Source: Aureobasidium sp. EXF-3400
Lineage: Eukaryota > Ascomycota > Dothideomycetes > Dothideales > Saccotheciaceae
Assembly (NCBI GenBank): GCA_024195585.1
Contig: SWBL01000196.1
Location: forward strand, 30,224 to 94,223
Length of the DNA: 64,000 bases
Direction: 5' to 3'
Below the pieces are notes generated by a model. The model was not told where the DNA came from. It saw nothing but the letters and a program-made list of their open reading frames with translations, and did no database searches. This document shows positions 55,042-64,000 of this stretch, piece after piece. A program made the translations under genes and the position numbers. The number at the start of each line of letters is the position of its first letter. The stretch's first letter is position 1.

Positions 55042-55723
55042 TTGTACCCGATATGAGAGACCGAGATTTCATATGCTTACCAGTGCCTAGTGAATTAGAG
55101 CGTGCGCTGTGCCAAATAGTCACTTCCAGGACAATGGCTGTTGATGAGAATGGATATCACAAGATTGACAAGATGACTGAAGGAAAACTACAGAAAGAGA
55201 ATGACAGGCGAAGAACGGCAGGATTCAGGGGTAACTAAAAACGAATTGAATCTTCTCAAACATCTAAATTCCTCTTACATTCCTGCCTTCAAATCTAATC
55301 CACTACTGCCTTCATTTGAGCGTTGTTCTTATCTCCATAGCCTTCCTGTGCAAATACTTCTGTGCTTCTTCATCATCAACACATGCTCACTCATCCATGC
55401 AGAAACCTAACCACCTTCATTTATCTAGCACTTTCCCTCTGGGAAGCATTTTGTCCTTCCAACTCTCGCATCATATTATAGGGGTCGAACATGGTATCTA
55501 GCTCTTACCAATGGATTCTGTATGAAAGAAAGTTCTAGAGTACGTGATATGGAGTGGTGATCAGAAATGGAAATCCTTGATCACTCACTTCACTGGTTTC
55601 GAGTGACTACCTTATCACACGCTGAGTGAACATCAAACTCCCACCACCAGACGAAACCTCCTTGGTTTCTCCATCTTCAAACTCAACACCACACTCGACC
55701 TTCAACTTACAAGCACAAGAACC
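55042..55723. other. Intergenic with duplicated 3' flank
   Basis: Sequence at about 55109-55180, downstream of paralogue 7, resembles 56175-56248 downstream of paralogue 8 (both contain a GGCTGT...GATGAG...CACAAGATTGA / TTACAAGATTGA series), so the copied unit extended past the stop codon. No extra gene is seen. Confidence 0.5.
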
Positions 55724-56063
55724 ATGTCTACTACATCTAAAGTACCCACTACTGATGAGGCCGCTATCATGGGCCTCCGCGCTCAGATCCTTGGTAGGCT
55801 TTCCACCCTATCCAAAATGGGCGCGACTGATCAAGAAAGACAACATCCGCGTCATTAAGTCCGCCGTTCCAGAGCCCATTCTTACTACTTTCTACGATTC
55901 TACCAAGGGCTGGGGTGCCGTCATCTTCGATGGCCGTCAGGGTTTTCCTATCTACTCTACTCTCGGATCCGATACAACTATGGTCGCTGCTCTGCGCGAA
56001 ATGCTCCAGTACACTTCTGAGAAGATCCTTGCCCGCGTCAAGCAGGACGGTGGATTGATCTAA
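55724..56063 (+). CDS. Array paralogue 8, small uncharacterised protein
   Basis: Exons 55724-55793 and 55840-56063 (phase 1, 46-nt intron, GTAGGC donor, CTGAT branch, AAAG acceptor) give 97 aa. The start is in good context (aaccATGTC). Exon 1 ends AAIMGLRAQIL, with nucleotides very close to those of paralogues 1 and 2. Exon 2 starts DNIRVIKSA, then EPILTTFYD, the core GWGAVIFDGRQGFPIYSTLG and helix TMVAALREMLQYTSEKILAR. It is the rightmost member found. The function is unknown. Confidence 0.8.
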
Positions 56064-56605
56064 GCTAAAAAGAGAACCCATCTCAACTAGTTTCGAAAAC
56101 AAAGTCAGCCTATCCTAATCGATCGCATTCCATTTATTTACTAATTGACTTGTAGTGAGCTGAAATGCTGAAACAGTGCAAAGGACAGTCACAGTCCTTC
56201 GGCAACGGCTGTGAACATAGATGAGCATTACAAGATTGAGGAATGACAAGAAGAGAATGGCAAGGAGGGCATGACAAGAAGGGCACCACAAGAGCAGTAC
56301 AAGGGAAGGCAAGAGACATACCAATGCATCGGTGTTCCTGCCTAACAACCAAACTTGCACCACACTTCTGCTTTCATATTCTGTCCACTACTGTGTTGCT
56401 TCTTCGTTCCTTCTTTACGCGTGCCTCGTTCACTGTCACCAAGCAATAATCCAGAAACAGATGAATCCCGCTGTTCCTATACACAAACTCGTGTCAAAAG
56501 GTCGATCAAAGAGCAGAGAAGAAATGAAAGATGAAAATGTATACACAAGAAAAGAACCTTATCCACAATCACCCTTTACACAAGCCCAGCCCTAGCCAAG
56601 TCTAC
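56064..56605. other. Intergenic between the array and the metallopeptidase
   Basis: 3' flanks of convergent genes, including the copy of the 3' flank repeat at about 56175-56248 and purine-rich sequence around 56240-56310. No gene is supported. Confidence 0.5.
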
Positions 56606-59401
56606 CTATGCAACCAACTTCTCGGCAGCCTGCCTCAATATCCTCGCCGCACGCAAGAGTTGTCCCTGTGCATCCATCCATCTTCCCTCTTGCATCGCAT
56701 CCCTCACAGCCGGCAAATAAGCAGCCGCATACCCATCCCAGAGCTGTGGGCCGAAAAGAACATGTTTGTATTGTTCTCTACCAGGGACCTGTTTCAATTA
56801 TGTTAGTACGTTGCTCAAATCTGCAAGGGTGAATCGAAGGGCAGAGAGGAGAATAGGAAGAAGGGAAGGAGGAAGGACAGGGGATGAGGGGATGAGGGGA
56901 TGAGGGGAAAAACTTACACCATAAGGCCCAGCCTCCCCAGTAGTCGGCAAATCCAAAAGATCGGTTTCGAAATCAGCAACGCGGGCATTGTGTTCAATGC
57001 GCTTTAAAGCATACGCATTGGTTTCGAAGCCTCCACTGCCTGCAAGTACTTTACTAGCCCACATCTCATCAAACTCATGGAACTCTTTAGCTTTAGCCAC
57101 GAAAACATCCACTGCATCCCGTAAAGGCTGCACACTAAATATCGTAGTATGAAGATCGACTTTCAATTTCTCAGCAGTGGTTTTGGCGTCTTTCTCAAGG
57201 TCGTCGATGATGGGGAACATGGCGGCGGCGTAGTCGTTCAGGTCGAAGGGTATAATAGGTCGATCGGCGATTTCGAGGATCAGCAGTGCCCATACTGTGG
57301 CGAGTGTTTTGTGGTATTGGAATTCTGGGTCTCCGTATTTGGTCATCCATTCGTAGGTTTCGTAGCAAGAGTGGTAGGGATATCCTTTTTCGCCATCCTC
57401 GCTTTCGAAGCCAAAATCGAGGGATGAGGTGCCGGACATGTATTGGAAAGGCACGTAGTCGGATCCAGCACCCAAGCCTTCGATTTGTTGGTTTCGCTCG
57501 TCGTAGAGTTGGCGTAGTGTGATGTTTTTGTACGGATCGGTGACGCGGTCGAGAACGTGCATGAGAGCTTTCTTGTATAGCGGCGATCCAGAAACTCTGA
57601 AATTCGGGCCAGAAACACCTACATCGACGTTGAGGTATCCAACGCCGTTTCCACGCAGATAATCCATGTTATCCTCGACGAACTCAGTAGAACCGACGAA
57701 ATTGTATTCCTCGGCGTCCCAAGAGACGAATTCGATGGAGCGGAGAGGACGCCAACCGAGTTTGATGAGGTCTCCAAAGATGGTGACAACCTCCATAAGG
57801 ACGGCTTGGGAACTTCCAGCATCGACACTGCCGAAACACCAGGAATCGCGGTGGGATCCAACGATCAGCTTCTTGCTTGGTGTCTCCATGCCTTGGACTA
57901 GGCCATGCACGTTCCAGATCCGTTGTTTGGCAGTTACAAAGTTGTTGTTGATGAGGCGGACTTCTGGGGAGTTTTTGTCGCCAGTCCACCATTCGACATC
58001 AGGTACGCCACCCTCCCAGTCTTCAGAGGGCACCTTTTGACCATGTCCTTTGAGAGCCATCAACAGATGTTGAGCGTCTCTCCAAGCCAAAGGTAGACTG
58101 GGTATTTGCGGCAGTCCGGTAATATTCCCATTGATGTCCGGATGTTTGGTGTCCTCGTGTGAGGCATGACCGGGTGTCAAGGGGTCTCCGATAACCAGAC
58201 TGGAAAGAGCAACAGATCCTCGTTGGACAGAGTCCCGCGGTCTCCACGGCCCATCAGGCACAACAGGACCTCTCACAAAGCCGTCCTCCTTGGGGTCCGA
58301 GTAGATGAGACAACCAGCGGCTCCAGCCATTTCAGCAGCCTTGACCTTCATTCCACGATCTGCTTCTGTATGATAGTATCGCACCAAAACGATAGCACCT
58401 TTCAGATCCACACCCATATCTTTTAGACGTTGGAAATCCTCGCGCGAGCCGCCATTGGCATAGACAAGGTGACCAGTGACGTTTCCATTCTTGGAGTAGC
58501 CGTGCCAGTTTAGTGTTTGTTGTTTCTCTCTTCCTGACTCTTTAAAGACCGACTCTTCCTCCAGCAAAGCAGTCCACTTCCTGTCTGGCGGAGAGACGAT
58601 TTCGACATTGCGACCGCCTGGTTCTGGATAGTTCATGTAGACAAAGTATTCGTGCATCCTGACATCATCCAAATTTTGAGCACGCCAATTATCTTGAACC
58701 CATTCGGCCAGAAAGAAGTCGCCTTCTGTGCCTGCGACGTGGTCGTATGAGGTGATGTATTCGAGGTATTCGGCAATGCGATTCGGTGACAATGAGGCCT
58801 GCTCTTGTACCCTCGCGCGCACGCTCTCGGGATCGTAGTGTTGGGCCATGTGACCAGCATTGGGTATTACATCGAGGGCGAAGAGGGCGTATATTAGGGC
58901 GGCGATTGTGAAGAGAGCGACTAGGCGGGCAATGACTGGCAAGCCGAGCTTGAACTCCTCGGGTACTGTAGGGAGGCGCTGGCGGAGCGATGAGAATTTT
59001 GGTATTGAGAAGCGACGGAACGAAGGAAGGTTGCTCCATGTATGTGAGAGTTTGCCGAACAGTTGACCTCGCCGCCGGCTTGTTGCTGATTCGGGCTCAA
59101 GTATTTCCATCTCCTCCATGTCTCGCCGTACTGCGGCTTCTTCATCGTCATCGCTGTCGCCGTTCACCTCTGGTAGGTATAGATCGCTGTCCTCGCTCGG
59201 GCGTGGTGACTCTGCGGTGGGAGCTTGGTATGCGCCATTACGGGCTGATTGAGTAGGTTGCCTCCCTAATAGACCTTGACGTTCTGTTTCGTCGCTTGTC
59301 TCGTTGACAGTATTCGAAGATGACGGTCGCGAAGTTGTGGCCTCTTCATAGGAAGGGATAGGTAGATGGGCATATTTCTTGTAGGGGTCCTCGCCGCTCA
59401 T
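56606..59401 (-). CDS. M28 metallopeptidase, transferrin-receptor/GCPII-like, one TM
   Basis: Exons complement(56918-59401) and complement(56606-56788), phase 0, give 888 aa from the preferred start MSGEDPYKKYAHLP; the ATG at 59461 would add 20 residues. It is a type II membrane protein: a disordered acidic cytosolic region, one membrane segment (VIARLVALFTIAALIYALFA, about 157-176), then luminal PA, M28 and dimerisation domains. Zinc site residues are visible: GSHRDSWCFGSVDAG near 514, WDAEEYNFVGSTEF near 564, NVDVG near 592 and YPYHSCYETYEW near 677, so it looks catalytically competent, like glutamate carboxypeptidase II and unlike transferrin receptor. Yeast relatives (Vps70, Tre1/Tre2) work in vacuolar and ubiquitin-linked sorting. 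Splicing restores the end VPGREQYKHVLFGPQLWDGY of the dimerisation domain. The intron is 129 nt, long for this window. Confidence 0.92.
56881..56907. repeat. GGGATGAG minisatellite inside an intron
   Basis: About three tandem copies of an 8-nt unit (gggatgag) lie next to the 5' splice site in the intron of the M28 gene, followed on the plus strand by aaaaacttac. They help explain why this intron is twice the usual length. Confidence 0.75.
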
Positions 59402-59692
59402 GGCGTCGGCGATTCGGGGGACAGGTTGAATTCGAAGGAGCGTATGCAAGCTGCTTGTCAAGTCGAGTATTGCTATGAGATCATTCTGTTGATTTTAATC
59501 CGATCCGTTCACCCCGGTTCTTTCGTCGTATAAGTGCAGTTGGGCATTGAACAGTTGGTGTGTTTCGTGGATTGGCACCTCATCACTTATCGGCCTTGGG
59601 GCCAAGATGGGGAAGGGGGTGCGTCAGCTTCCGCAATCTTCCACTCCAACGTATCTTGACTCGTATTCATCCGTATCCATTCTTATACTAAT

Positions 59693-61342
59693 TCACTTCT
59701 TGCTAACGATCCCACTTGCACAGACAACCACTTTGCTCAACACCTTGACTCCCAACCCAAGTAACCACACTATCGCCTCAAATGAAAATCCAAGCAGAAA
59801 CAAAATACCTCTAGTCACGCTTGGCAGCTTCTCCTTCTCGTTCGCAACTTCCTTCTTGCCATTCTTCTTGCTTCGCCGCCATCCACGTTTCTTCTGGATC
59901 ACTGTCTCCTTCTTCGAGACTGATGGCGGTGCTGCGAAGGTCTCTGCTTTTGCCTTGGTCTCGGCTAAGTGGCTTTCTGTGAAAGCCACGGCCAGAACAG
60001 CACATACCGCGCTGTCAATCATGTGCTTGCTTAGTAATCTTCTGAACGAAGCTACATCCACTTCGAGGGTTTCTGCACTCAGATCAAGACAAACAAGCTT
60101 CGAAGACTTGACCAGTGCTTTCTCTGTATTTGCTGGCTGATGCAGGCATATTCTTGCGTTGCTTTTTGTCGCAAAGTCGAATGCGCCGTCAACGGATATA
60201 GCAAAGGTTCCGGCATGCGGATGCCGCAACTCATAGCTGTGTCCCTCGATACCGTACGCAGTAATACCTTGGGGAATGCGAACGAGCTGACAAGACTCTT
60301 GAGCTTTGGCTTCAGACACTGCATCGAATGCCAGTTGTGCAGCTTGTGGTGATGATGCTCGTGGATCATACTGTGCAATAGCGTTGGCTCTGTGTGTCGT
60401 AGACGCTGCTTCAAGCGCGTTCAGTGCTGCTTGTTGTGGGAAGATAATGGTCTCGCTCTTTGCATCCTTCTGGAGGGTAGCTACATCCAATTGAGCAACA
60501 TGCACGATACCAGTTCTAGCCGGATGATGGCGGCGAACCGTAAGCTCGCTTGAAGCGTCTGAAGGGGAGACAGAGTAGAGTGTACGACCCTCTCGTGAAC
60601 CAAATCGCACTTCGGTTGCGGTAGATTCGACTCCAATCTCGTCCCGGTGCATCGTCAGCTTGATCTTCTCAGAGTAAAAGACTCCGTTCTGGCCACTGGC
60701 AGCATTCCATAGAGCTTGCAACTGCGAGAGGCCTGCAGCAGGAGTTGGCGAAGTGGGAGATGGTACATCTGCAAGGGTTTGATGATGGTATCTTGCATTG
60801 CGATCGAGACTTGGTCGAGGCAGATTCTCGGCTGGATAGTATGGCTGCTGTGATAGTGGCAGATTCGGGTCGTACTCTGGAAACATGGACTTGATGGGAG
60901 GCGACACCACTTTTGGTTGTGTCGATGAGCCACTGTTGGATCGCACGAGCGTTGGTCCTGAGAAGTCTGAACGTGTATCGCTAGAAGTAGTGTCGATGGA
61001 TATCTTGCGAATGGCAACAGCCGGTCTTCTCCTTGTGCTCGCAGCTGCCTCTGACTGTGGAGAAGAGCTTGACATGGTGCTGTCGGGAGAGCGATTCGAT
61101 ACAGGACTCGAGAAAGAAGGTCTTGTTTCTGACGCAGGTGATTGAACAGACGTGGGCTTGGAGACTTGAGGAGTAAGCTGTAGAGCAAGTCCTCGAAGTT
61201 TTCCTGAAGGGTAAGGCTTCGAGTTAAGAACGGGCGAAGGAGTGTTGCGTCTCATATGAAGATCCTCAGCTTGTCTCAGACAAGATTTTGGCGGAACAGA
61301 ACAAACAGGCGAGGGAAAGAGTGACAAGGTTTCGGAAGCCAT
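59693..61342 (-). CDS. Uncharacterised fungal protein with C-terminal hydrophobic segment
   Basis: A single exon of 549 aa, using the ATG at 61342 (caaccATGGCT, ideal context); the frame is open for 35 more codons upstream without support. Residues 1-200 are disordered and rich in Ser, Pro and Arg, with a LFPSP motif near the start. Residues of about 200-440 look folded, including SGQNGVFYSEKIKLTMHRDE and a strand-rich block around ITAYGIEGHSYELRHPHAG, and then a helix with HMIDSAVCAVLAVAFTESH near 450. A Lys-rich stretch (KKRGWRRSKKNGKKE) precedes a hydrophobic C terminus (GILFLLGFSFEAIVWLLGLG) that could be a tail anchor. I do not recognise a characterised family. Membrane association facing the cytosol is inference. 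Confidence 0.7.
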   Translation of the reverse strand: MASETLSLFPSPVCSVPPKSCLRQAEDLHMRRNTPSPVLNSKPYPSGKLRGLALQLTPQVSKPTSVQSPASETRPSFSSPVSNRSPDSTMSSSSPQSEAAASTRRRPAVAIRKISIDTTSSDTRSDFSGPTLVRSNSGSSTQPKVVSPPIKSMFPEYDPNLPLSQQPYYPAENLPRPSLDRNARYHHQTLADVPSPTSPTPAAGLSQLQALWNAASGQNGVFYSEKIKLTMHRDEIGVESTATEVRFGSREGRTLYSVSPSDASSELTVRRHHPARTGIVHVAQLDVATLQKDAKSETIIFPQQAALNALEAASTTHRANAIAQYDPRASSPQAAQLAFDAVSEAKAQESCQLVRIPQGITAYGIEGHSYELRHPHAGTFAISVDGAFDFATKSNARICLHQPANTEKALVKSSKLVCLDLSAETLEVDVASFRRLLSKHMIDSAVCAVLAVAFTESHLAETKAKAETFAAPPSVSKKETVIQKKRGWRRSKKNGKKEVANEKEKLPSVTRGILFLLGFSFEAIVWLLGLGVKVLSKVVVCASGIVSKK

Positions 61343-62006
61343 GGTTGAAGAATGGTATTGTATTGTAGACCTGCTACAACAGAGAAAAGGATCAAGAATC
61401 AAATGTGGTGGACAAGTTTCGTAGTTTGTCGAACCTACCTTGTGCACTTATATGTATCTAGCAGCAAGATAATCATGGGACTGTAGGCGCTGGCAAATCG
61501 ATAGCGTCTGCATGCCCCAGCAATGCAGTTTTCCAAGGACGACTTAGATGCATAGCACAAGCGTCAAGATGGCAGGCGGACATCGATTGGACGGGCAATA
61601 CAAGAACCAGTGTGATGGGTCGACGCGCAAACCATAGGGCCAGTGTGATGGGTTTCCATTTTTGGCATCTCGATTAAGCGCCCAGTCAAGGGTAGCATGG
61701 AAGCGCTGGTGATAGGACTCGTGACTCGACGCATAAACAACATGCCGACATGGAGCCAAAGGTAGTGACCTCGGATCGCAGACGATGACTGCTCGCACAA
61801 CTTAGTGTATCATCTCAAGTCCTGGGTGATCCGAGTATGTGGATGTTTGGTGAGGCTTCAAGGCAGGAAGAGGGGATGGCGGAGCAAACACGTGCCAAGA
61901 CATTGCGATAAGAGATAAGCGATCTCGACTCTTCCGTCATTGGGCTCAGAAAAAAGTTGTCCCTCGGCATCCAAGTCATCCAAGTCAAGCAAACCACATA
62001 AACAAG
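61343..62006. other. Divergent promoter region with a short direct repeat
   Basis: Upstream flanks of the uncharacterised gene (minus) and HGH1 (plus). CCAGTGTGATGGGT occurs twice, at 61607-61620 and 61640-61653, a 33-nt period. Frames inside show no domain. Confidence 0.5.
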
Positions 62007-63215
62007 ATGCCTACCGAACTTGAAGAGGTACGTAGCTAGATACGACGAATTCAAACGCTCATTCTGACCATTCTCGCAGCTTGTTGAGTTCCTCCACCAT
62101 GGAAACACTCAGATCCGCCAGATCGGTATGCCAACCAACCTCGAATACACCAATAGCAAGAAATCACCGCTGATACGATCCCTACAGCTGCCGAGAACCT
62201 CGTCGGCTTCTCTACAGCCCAGCCTTCTCTCTTCAAATACCAAGATCTCAGACCCGTCACGGACATGAAGCTTCTCGTTCGCGACTATGCCCCCATCGCA
62301 AAGAACGTCCTCACAATCCTCGTAAACATCTCCTCCGACGAAGAAGTCCTGAAATACCTCGCCGAGGACGATGTATTCCTCGAAACCCTCTACTCGCGCA
62401 TCACAAACACCAAAGAAGAGAATGCAGACGAAATGTCTATGCTGCTCGCAAACCTCACGAAACACGATCACCTCAAAACACTCTTGACACTCAAACGCGA
62501 TATTCCAAAGCCATTATCTACATCGCCATTTGCTATTGATCAGTTGCTGGATCTGTTTGTCAAGGGCCAGGAGGGCAGTTACAACGAAAAAGCAAACTTC
62601 GACTATCTCTGCTACGTCTTCGCCGATATCTCCAAATATGAAGAAGGACGCAAGCATTTCCTGACCCCGCGCGAGGAAGACGAGAACATTATCCCTTTGA
62701 CGAAATTGATCGTCTTTACCGAGCACAAGTCGACAATTCGCAGAAGAGGTGTGGCATCAACAATCAAGAACGCCGCGTTCGACACAGATGCCCACGAGAC
62801 AATGCTGTCAACAGACGAATCATCCGGCGGCCTCAATATCCTCCCCTACCTCCTACTACCCCTGATGGGTCCCGAAGAATACGACGACAAGGATATGGAG
62901 ACCATGCCCGAAGAATTGCAACTGCTGCCTCCGGATAAGACTCGCGAGCCCGAAACCGATATTCAGATCATTCACCTCGAGACCCTATTACTTTTGACTA
63001 CAGCAAGAGTTGGCAGAGACTTTATGAGGGAAAAGAATGTGTATGCTGTCATGAGAGAACTGCATCTGCACACTGACAGTCCAGATGTGCAAGAGGCTTG
63101 CGATAGAGTCGTGCAGATCATTGCAAGAGATGAAGAGGGTGAGGGTGAGGACGCCCCGCAACCGCCAAAGGTCCAGGAGATCGATGATGAGGATGAGTTG
63201 GTCGAAGTCGCATAG
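62007..63215 (+). CDS. HGH1: HGH1 (FAM203/BRP16), eEF2-folding co-chaperone
   Basis: Exons 62007-62027, 62080-62125 and 62188-63215 (phase 0, then phase 1; introns of 52 and 62 nt, GTACGT and GTATGC donors, CTGAC and CTGAT branches) give 364 aa. The spliced start MPTELEELVEFLHHGNTQIR restores the family N terminus. Armadillo-like helical repeats fill the protein: KNVLTILVNISSDEEVLKYL near 92, EMSMLLANLTKHD near 130, the family's YLCYVFADISKYEEGRKHFL near 190, and RRGVASTIKNAAFDT near 238. It ends in an acidic tail (DDEDELVEVA). Hgh1 in yeast acts with TRiC/CCT and Hsp90 in folding of elongation factor 2. The tiny 21-nt first exon is easily missed by gene callers. Confidence 0.93.
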
Positions 63216-63796
63216 ATGCGTCTGTTGACATCGATATCGCAAAAAGATCTAGCCGTCAAATGAACGGCATGTTGACCGATCTACACACATCATGATACTG
63301 CCTGATCTAAGCACTGCATAAGAAGAAAATGGCAACCCATGTCAGGGTGGTGCTCTCAACCTTAATTTCTACATTGTCAATACTATTTTCAATATTTCGG
63401 CTCGGCAAGTGTACAAAAAGATTATACCAGGGTGTAAATTGGGTGACCATCGATCTAGAAGCCAAGTCGTAGTACTCAAAGCTTAGTCTGCACAGTAGTA
63501 TTGTCCTCCGTCGTGATTTAGGATCTAAGCTTAAAACCGAACTGAAGTTCACGTACTCTAAGCATACCAAGCATTCCTCTTGCAAAGATATGTTCAACAA
63601 ACACTGATCATGAGCAGACATATCTCTGAACGGATCAGACCAGGTATTAGATCTGCTCTCCCTGGAAGTCCCTTGGAAATGTCAAAACGCCAGCGCTATT
63701 GCTAAACGTCGATCATAATCATAAAGTCGTTCACACCCCAAAACACAAGTCTCATGGTCGCTTGCGACCATGCACCAAGAAAGCCCAGCTTTCACA
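63216..63796. other. Intergenic, 3' of HGH1
   Basis: AT-rich flank of HGH1 running up to the tRNA-related sequences. One minus-strand frame (63307-63621) has no domain. Nothing else is seen. Confidence 0.45.
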
Positions 63797-63835
63797 TCTT
63801 CCGTGGCGCAATTGGCTAGTGCGTTCGACTGTGAT
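63797..63835 (+). pseudogene. Fragment: inverted 5' half of tRNA-Asn
   Basis: TCTTCCG, TG, then GCGCAATTGGCTAGTGC and TTCGACTGTG repeat the acceptor 5' strand, D arm and anticodon stem 5' strand of the tRNA-Asn at the window edge, on the other strand, with one D-stem change and GTG where the anticodon is GTT. No matching TCGAR stem, T arm or acceptor 3' strand follows, so it cannot fold as a tRNA. It is a relic of a partial inverted duplication. Confidence 0.75.
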
Positions 63836-63904
63836 AACCTCGCAGTAAAAAAGAATATATACTGCTGTATGAGCAGAGATGAGGGACAAAAGGCAAAAAG
63901 AAAG

Positions 63905-64000
63905 CTCTCCCGGACAGGCTTGAACTGTCAACCTCTCGATAGCTGAAGATGCCGAAGCAAATTCTAACAGTCGAACGCGCTAGCCAATTGCGCCACGGAA
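63905..64000 (-). tRNA. tRNA-Asn(GTT) with intron, cut by the window edge
   Basis: On the minus strand the D arm is GCGC-AATTGGCTA-GCGC and the anticodon stem TTCGA pairs with TCGAG. The loop is CTGTTA-A with anticodon GTT at 63968-63966. A 24-nt intron (63964-63941) sits after position 37, the canonical place. The T arm is GACAG-TTCAAGC-CTGTC, the acceptor 3' strand is CGGGAGA, and discriminator G73 is at 63905. The last two acceptor bases lie beyond 64000; pairing predicts TC, the same two bases found in the inverted partial copy. It decodes AAC/AAU. Confidence 0.92.

Noticed and set aside
63797..63840. A tRNA-His(GTG) on the plus strand
   Set aside because: The D arm and anticodon loop look plausible, but no 3' anticodon stem, T arm or acceptor strand follows; it is half of a tRNA-Asn copy.
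1..64000. CRISPR arrays, insertion sequences, phage genes or bacterial operons
   Set aside because: The sequence is eukaryotic with spliceosomal introns, and no direct-repeat/spacer arrays or transposase frames were seen.

Overview
This window is nuclear DNA of a filamentous ascomycete (Pezizomycotina). The gene families fit a Dothideomycete, possibly a black yeast of the Aureobasidium type, but that last step is inference. The evidence is eukaryotic: spliceosomal introns of about 46-64 nt with GTRNGT donors and CTAAC/CTGAT branch sites, a U2 snRNA gene, an intron-containing tRNA-Asn, TBP, and fungal families such as SidA, ferrichrome synthetase, Gds1-like and DUF7918 proteins. Spliced exons were worked out by hand and checked for reading-frame continuity; none is backed by transcript data.

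Layout. 0-26 kb holds ordinary, mostly unrelated genes: a DUF7918-type protein, a flavin monooxygenase, a Ubp16/USP30-like deubiquitinase with an N-terminal membrane segment, a RimJ/RimL-type acetyltransferase, a peroxiredoxin-like protein, U2 snRNA (minus strand, with a TATA box 31 nt upstream), TBP, a peroxisomal D-amino-acid-oxidase-fold oxidase, a small Cys-pair protein with a mitochondrial-type N terminus, an Oms1-like methyltransferase, a Gds1-like winged-helix protein and a secreted-looking protein built from two copies of one Cys-rich domain.

26.7-49.7 kb is an intracellular siderophore cluster: a 4,903-residue ferrichrome-type NRPS (SidC/NPS2 family) on the minus strand, a full-length ABCB exporter on the plus strand, and SidA, the L-ornithine N5-monooxygenase that makes the first precursor. 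The promoter shared by the NRPS and the ABC gene carries a CCAAT-N12-RWT element abutting ATCAGATAA, and the sidA upstream region carries ATCTGATAA. These match the published HapX/CBC and SreA binding patterns, so the cluster is probably iron regulated. No acyltransferase for N5-hydroxyornithine lies in the window.

50.0-56.1 kb is the most unusual part: eight short genes (81-161 aa) of one family, six on the plus strand and two on the minus. Each has a short first exon ending in an LRxQIxG-like motif, a phase-1 intron at the same place, and a second exon coding for a W-x-A beta-strand and a following helix. I recognise no known family. The array lies directly beside sidA.

56.6-64 kb returns to housekeeping genes: an M28 transferrin-receptor-like metallopeptidase, an uncharacterised fungal protein with a C-terminal hydrophobic stretch, HGH1, and at the right edge a tRNA-Asn(GTT) running off the window, with an inverted copy of its 5' half 130 nt away.
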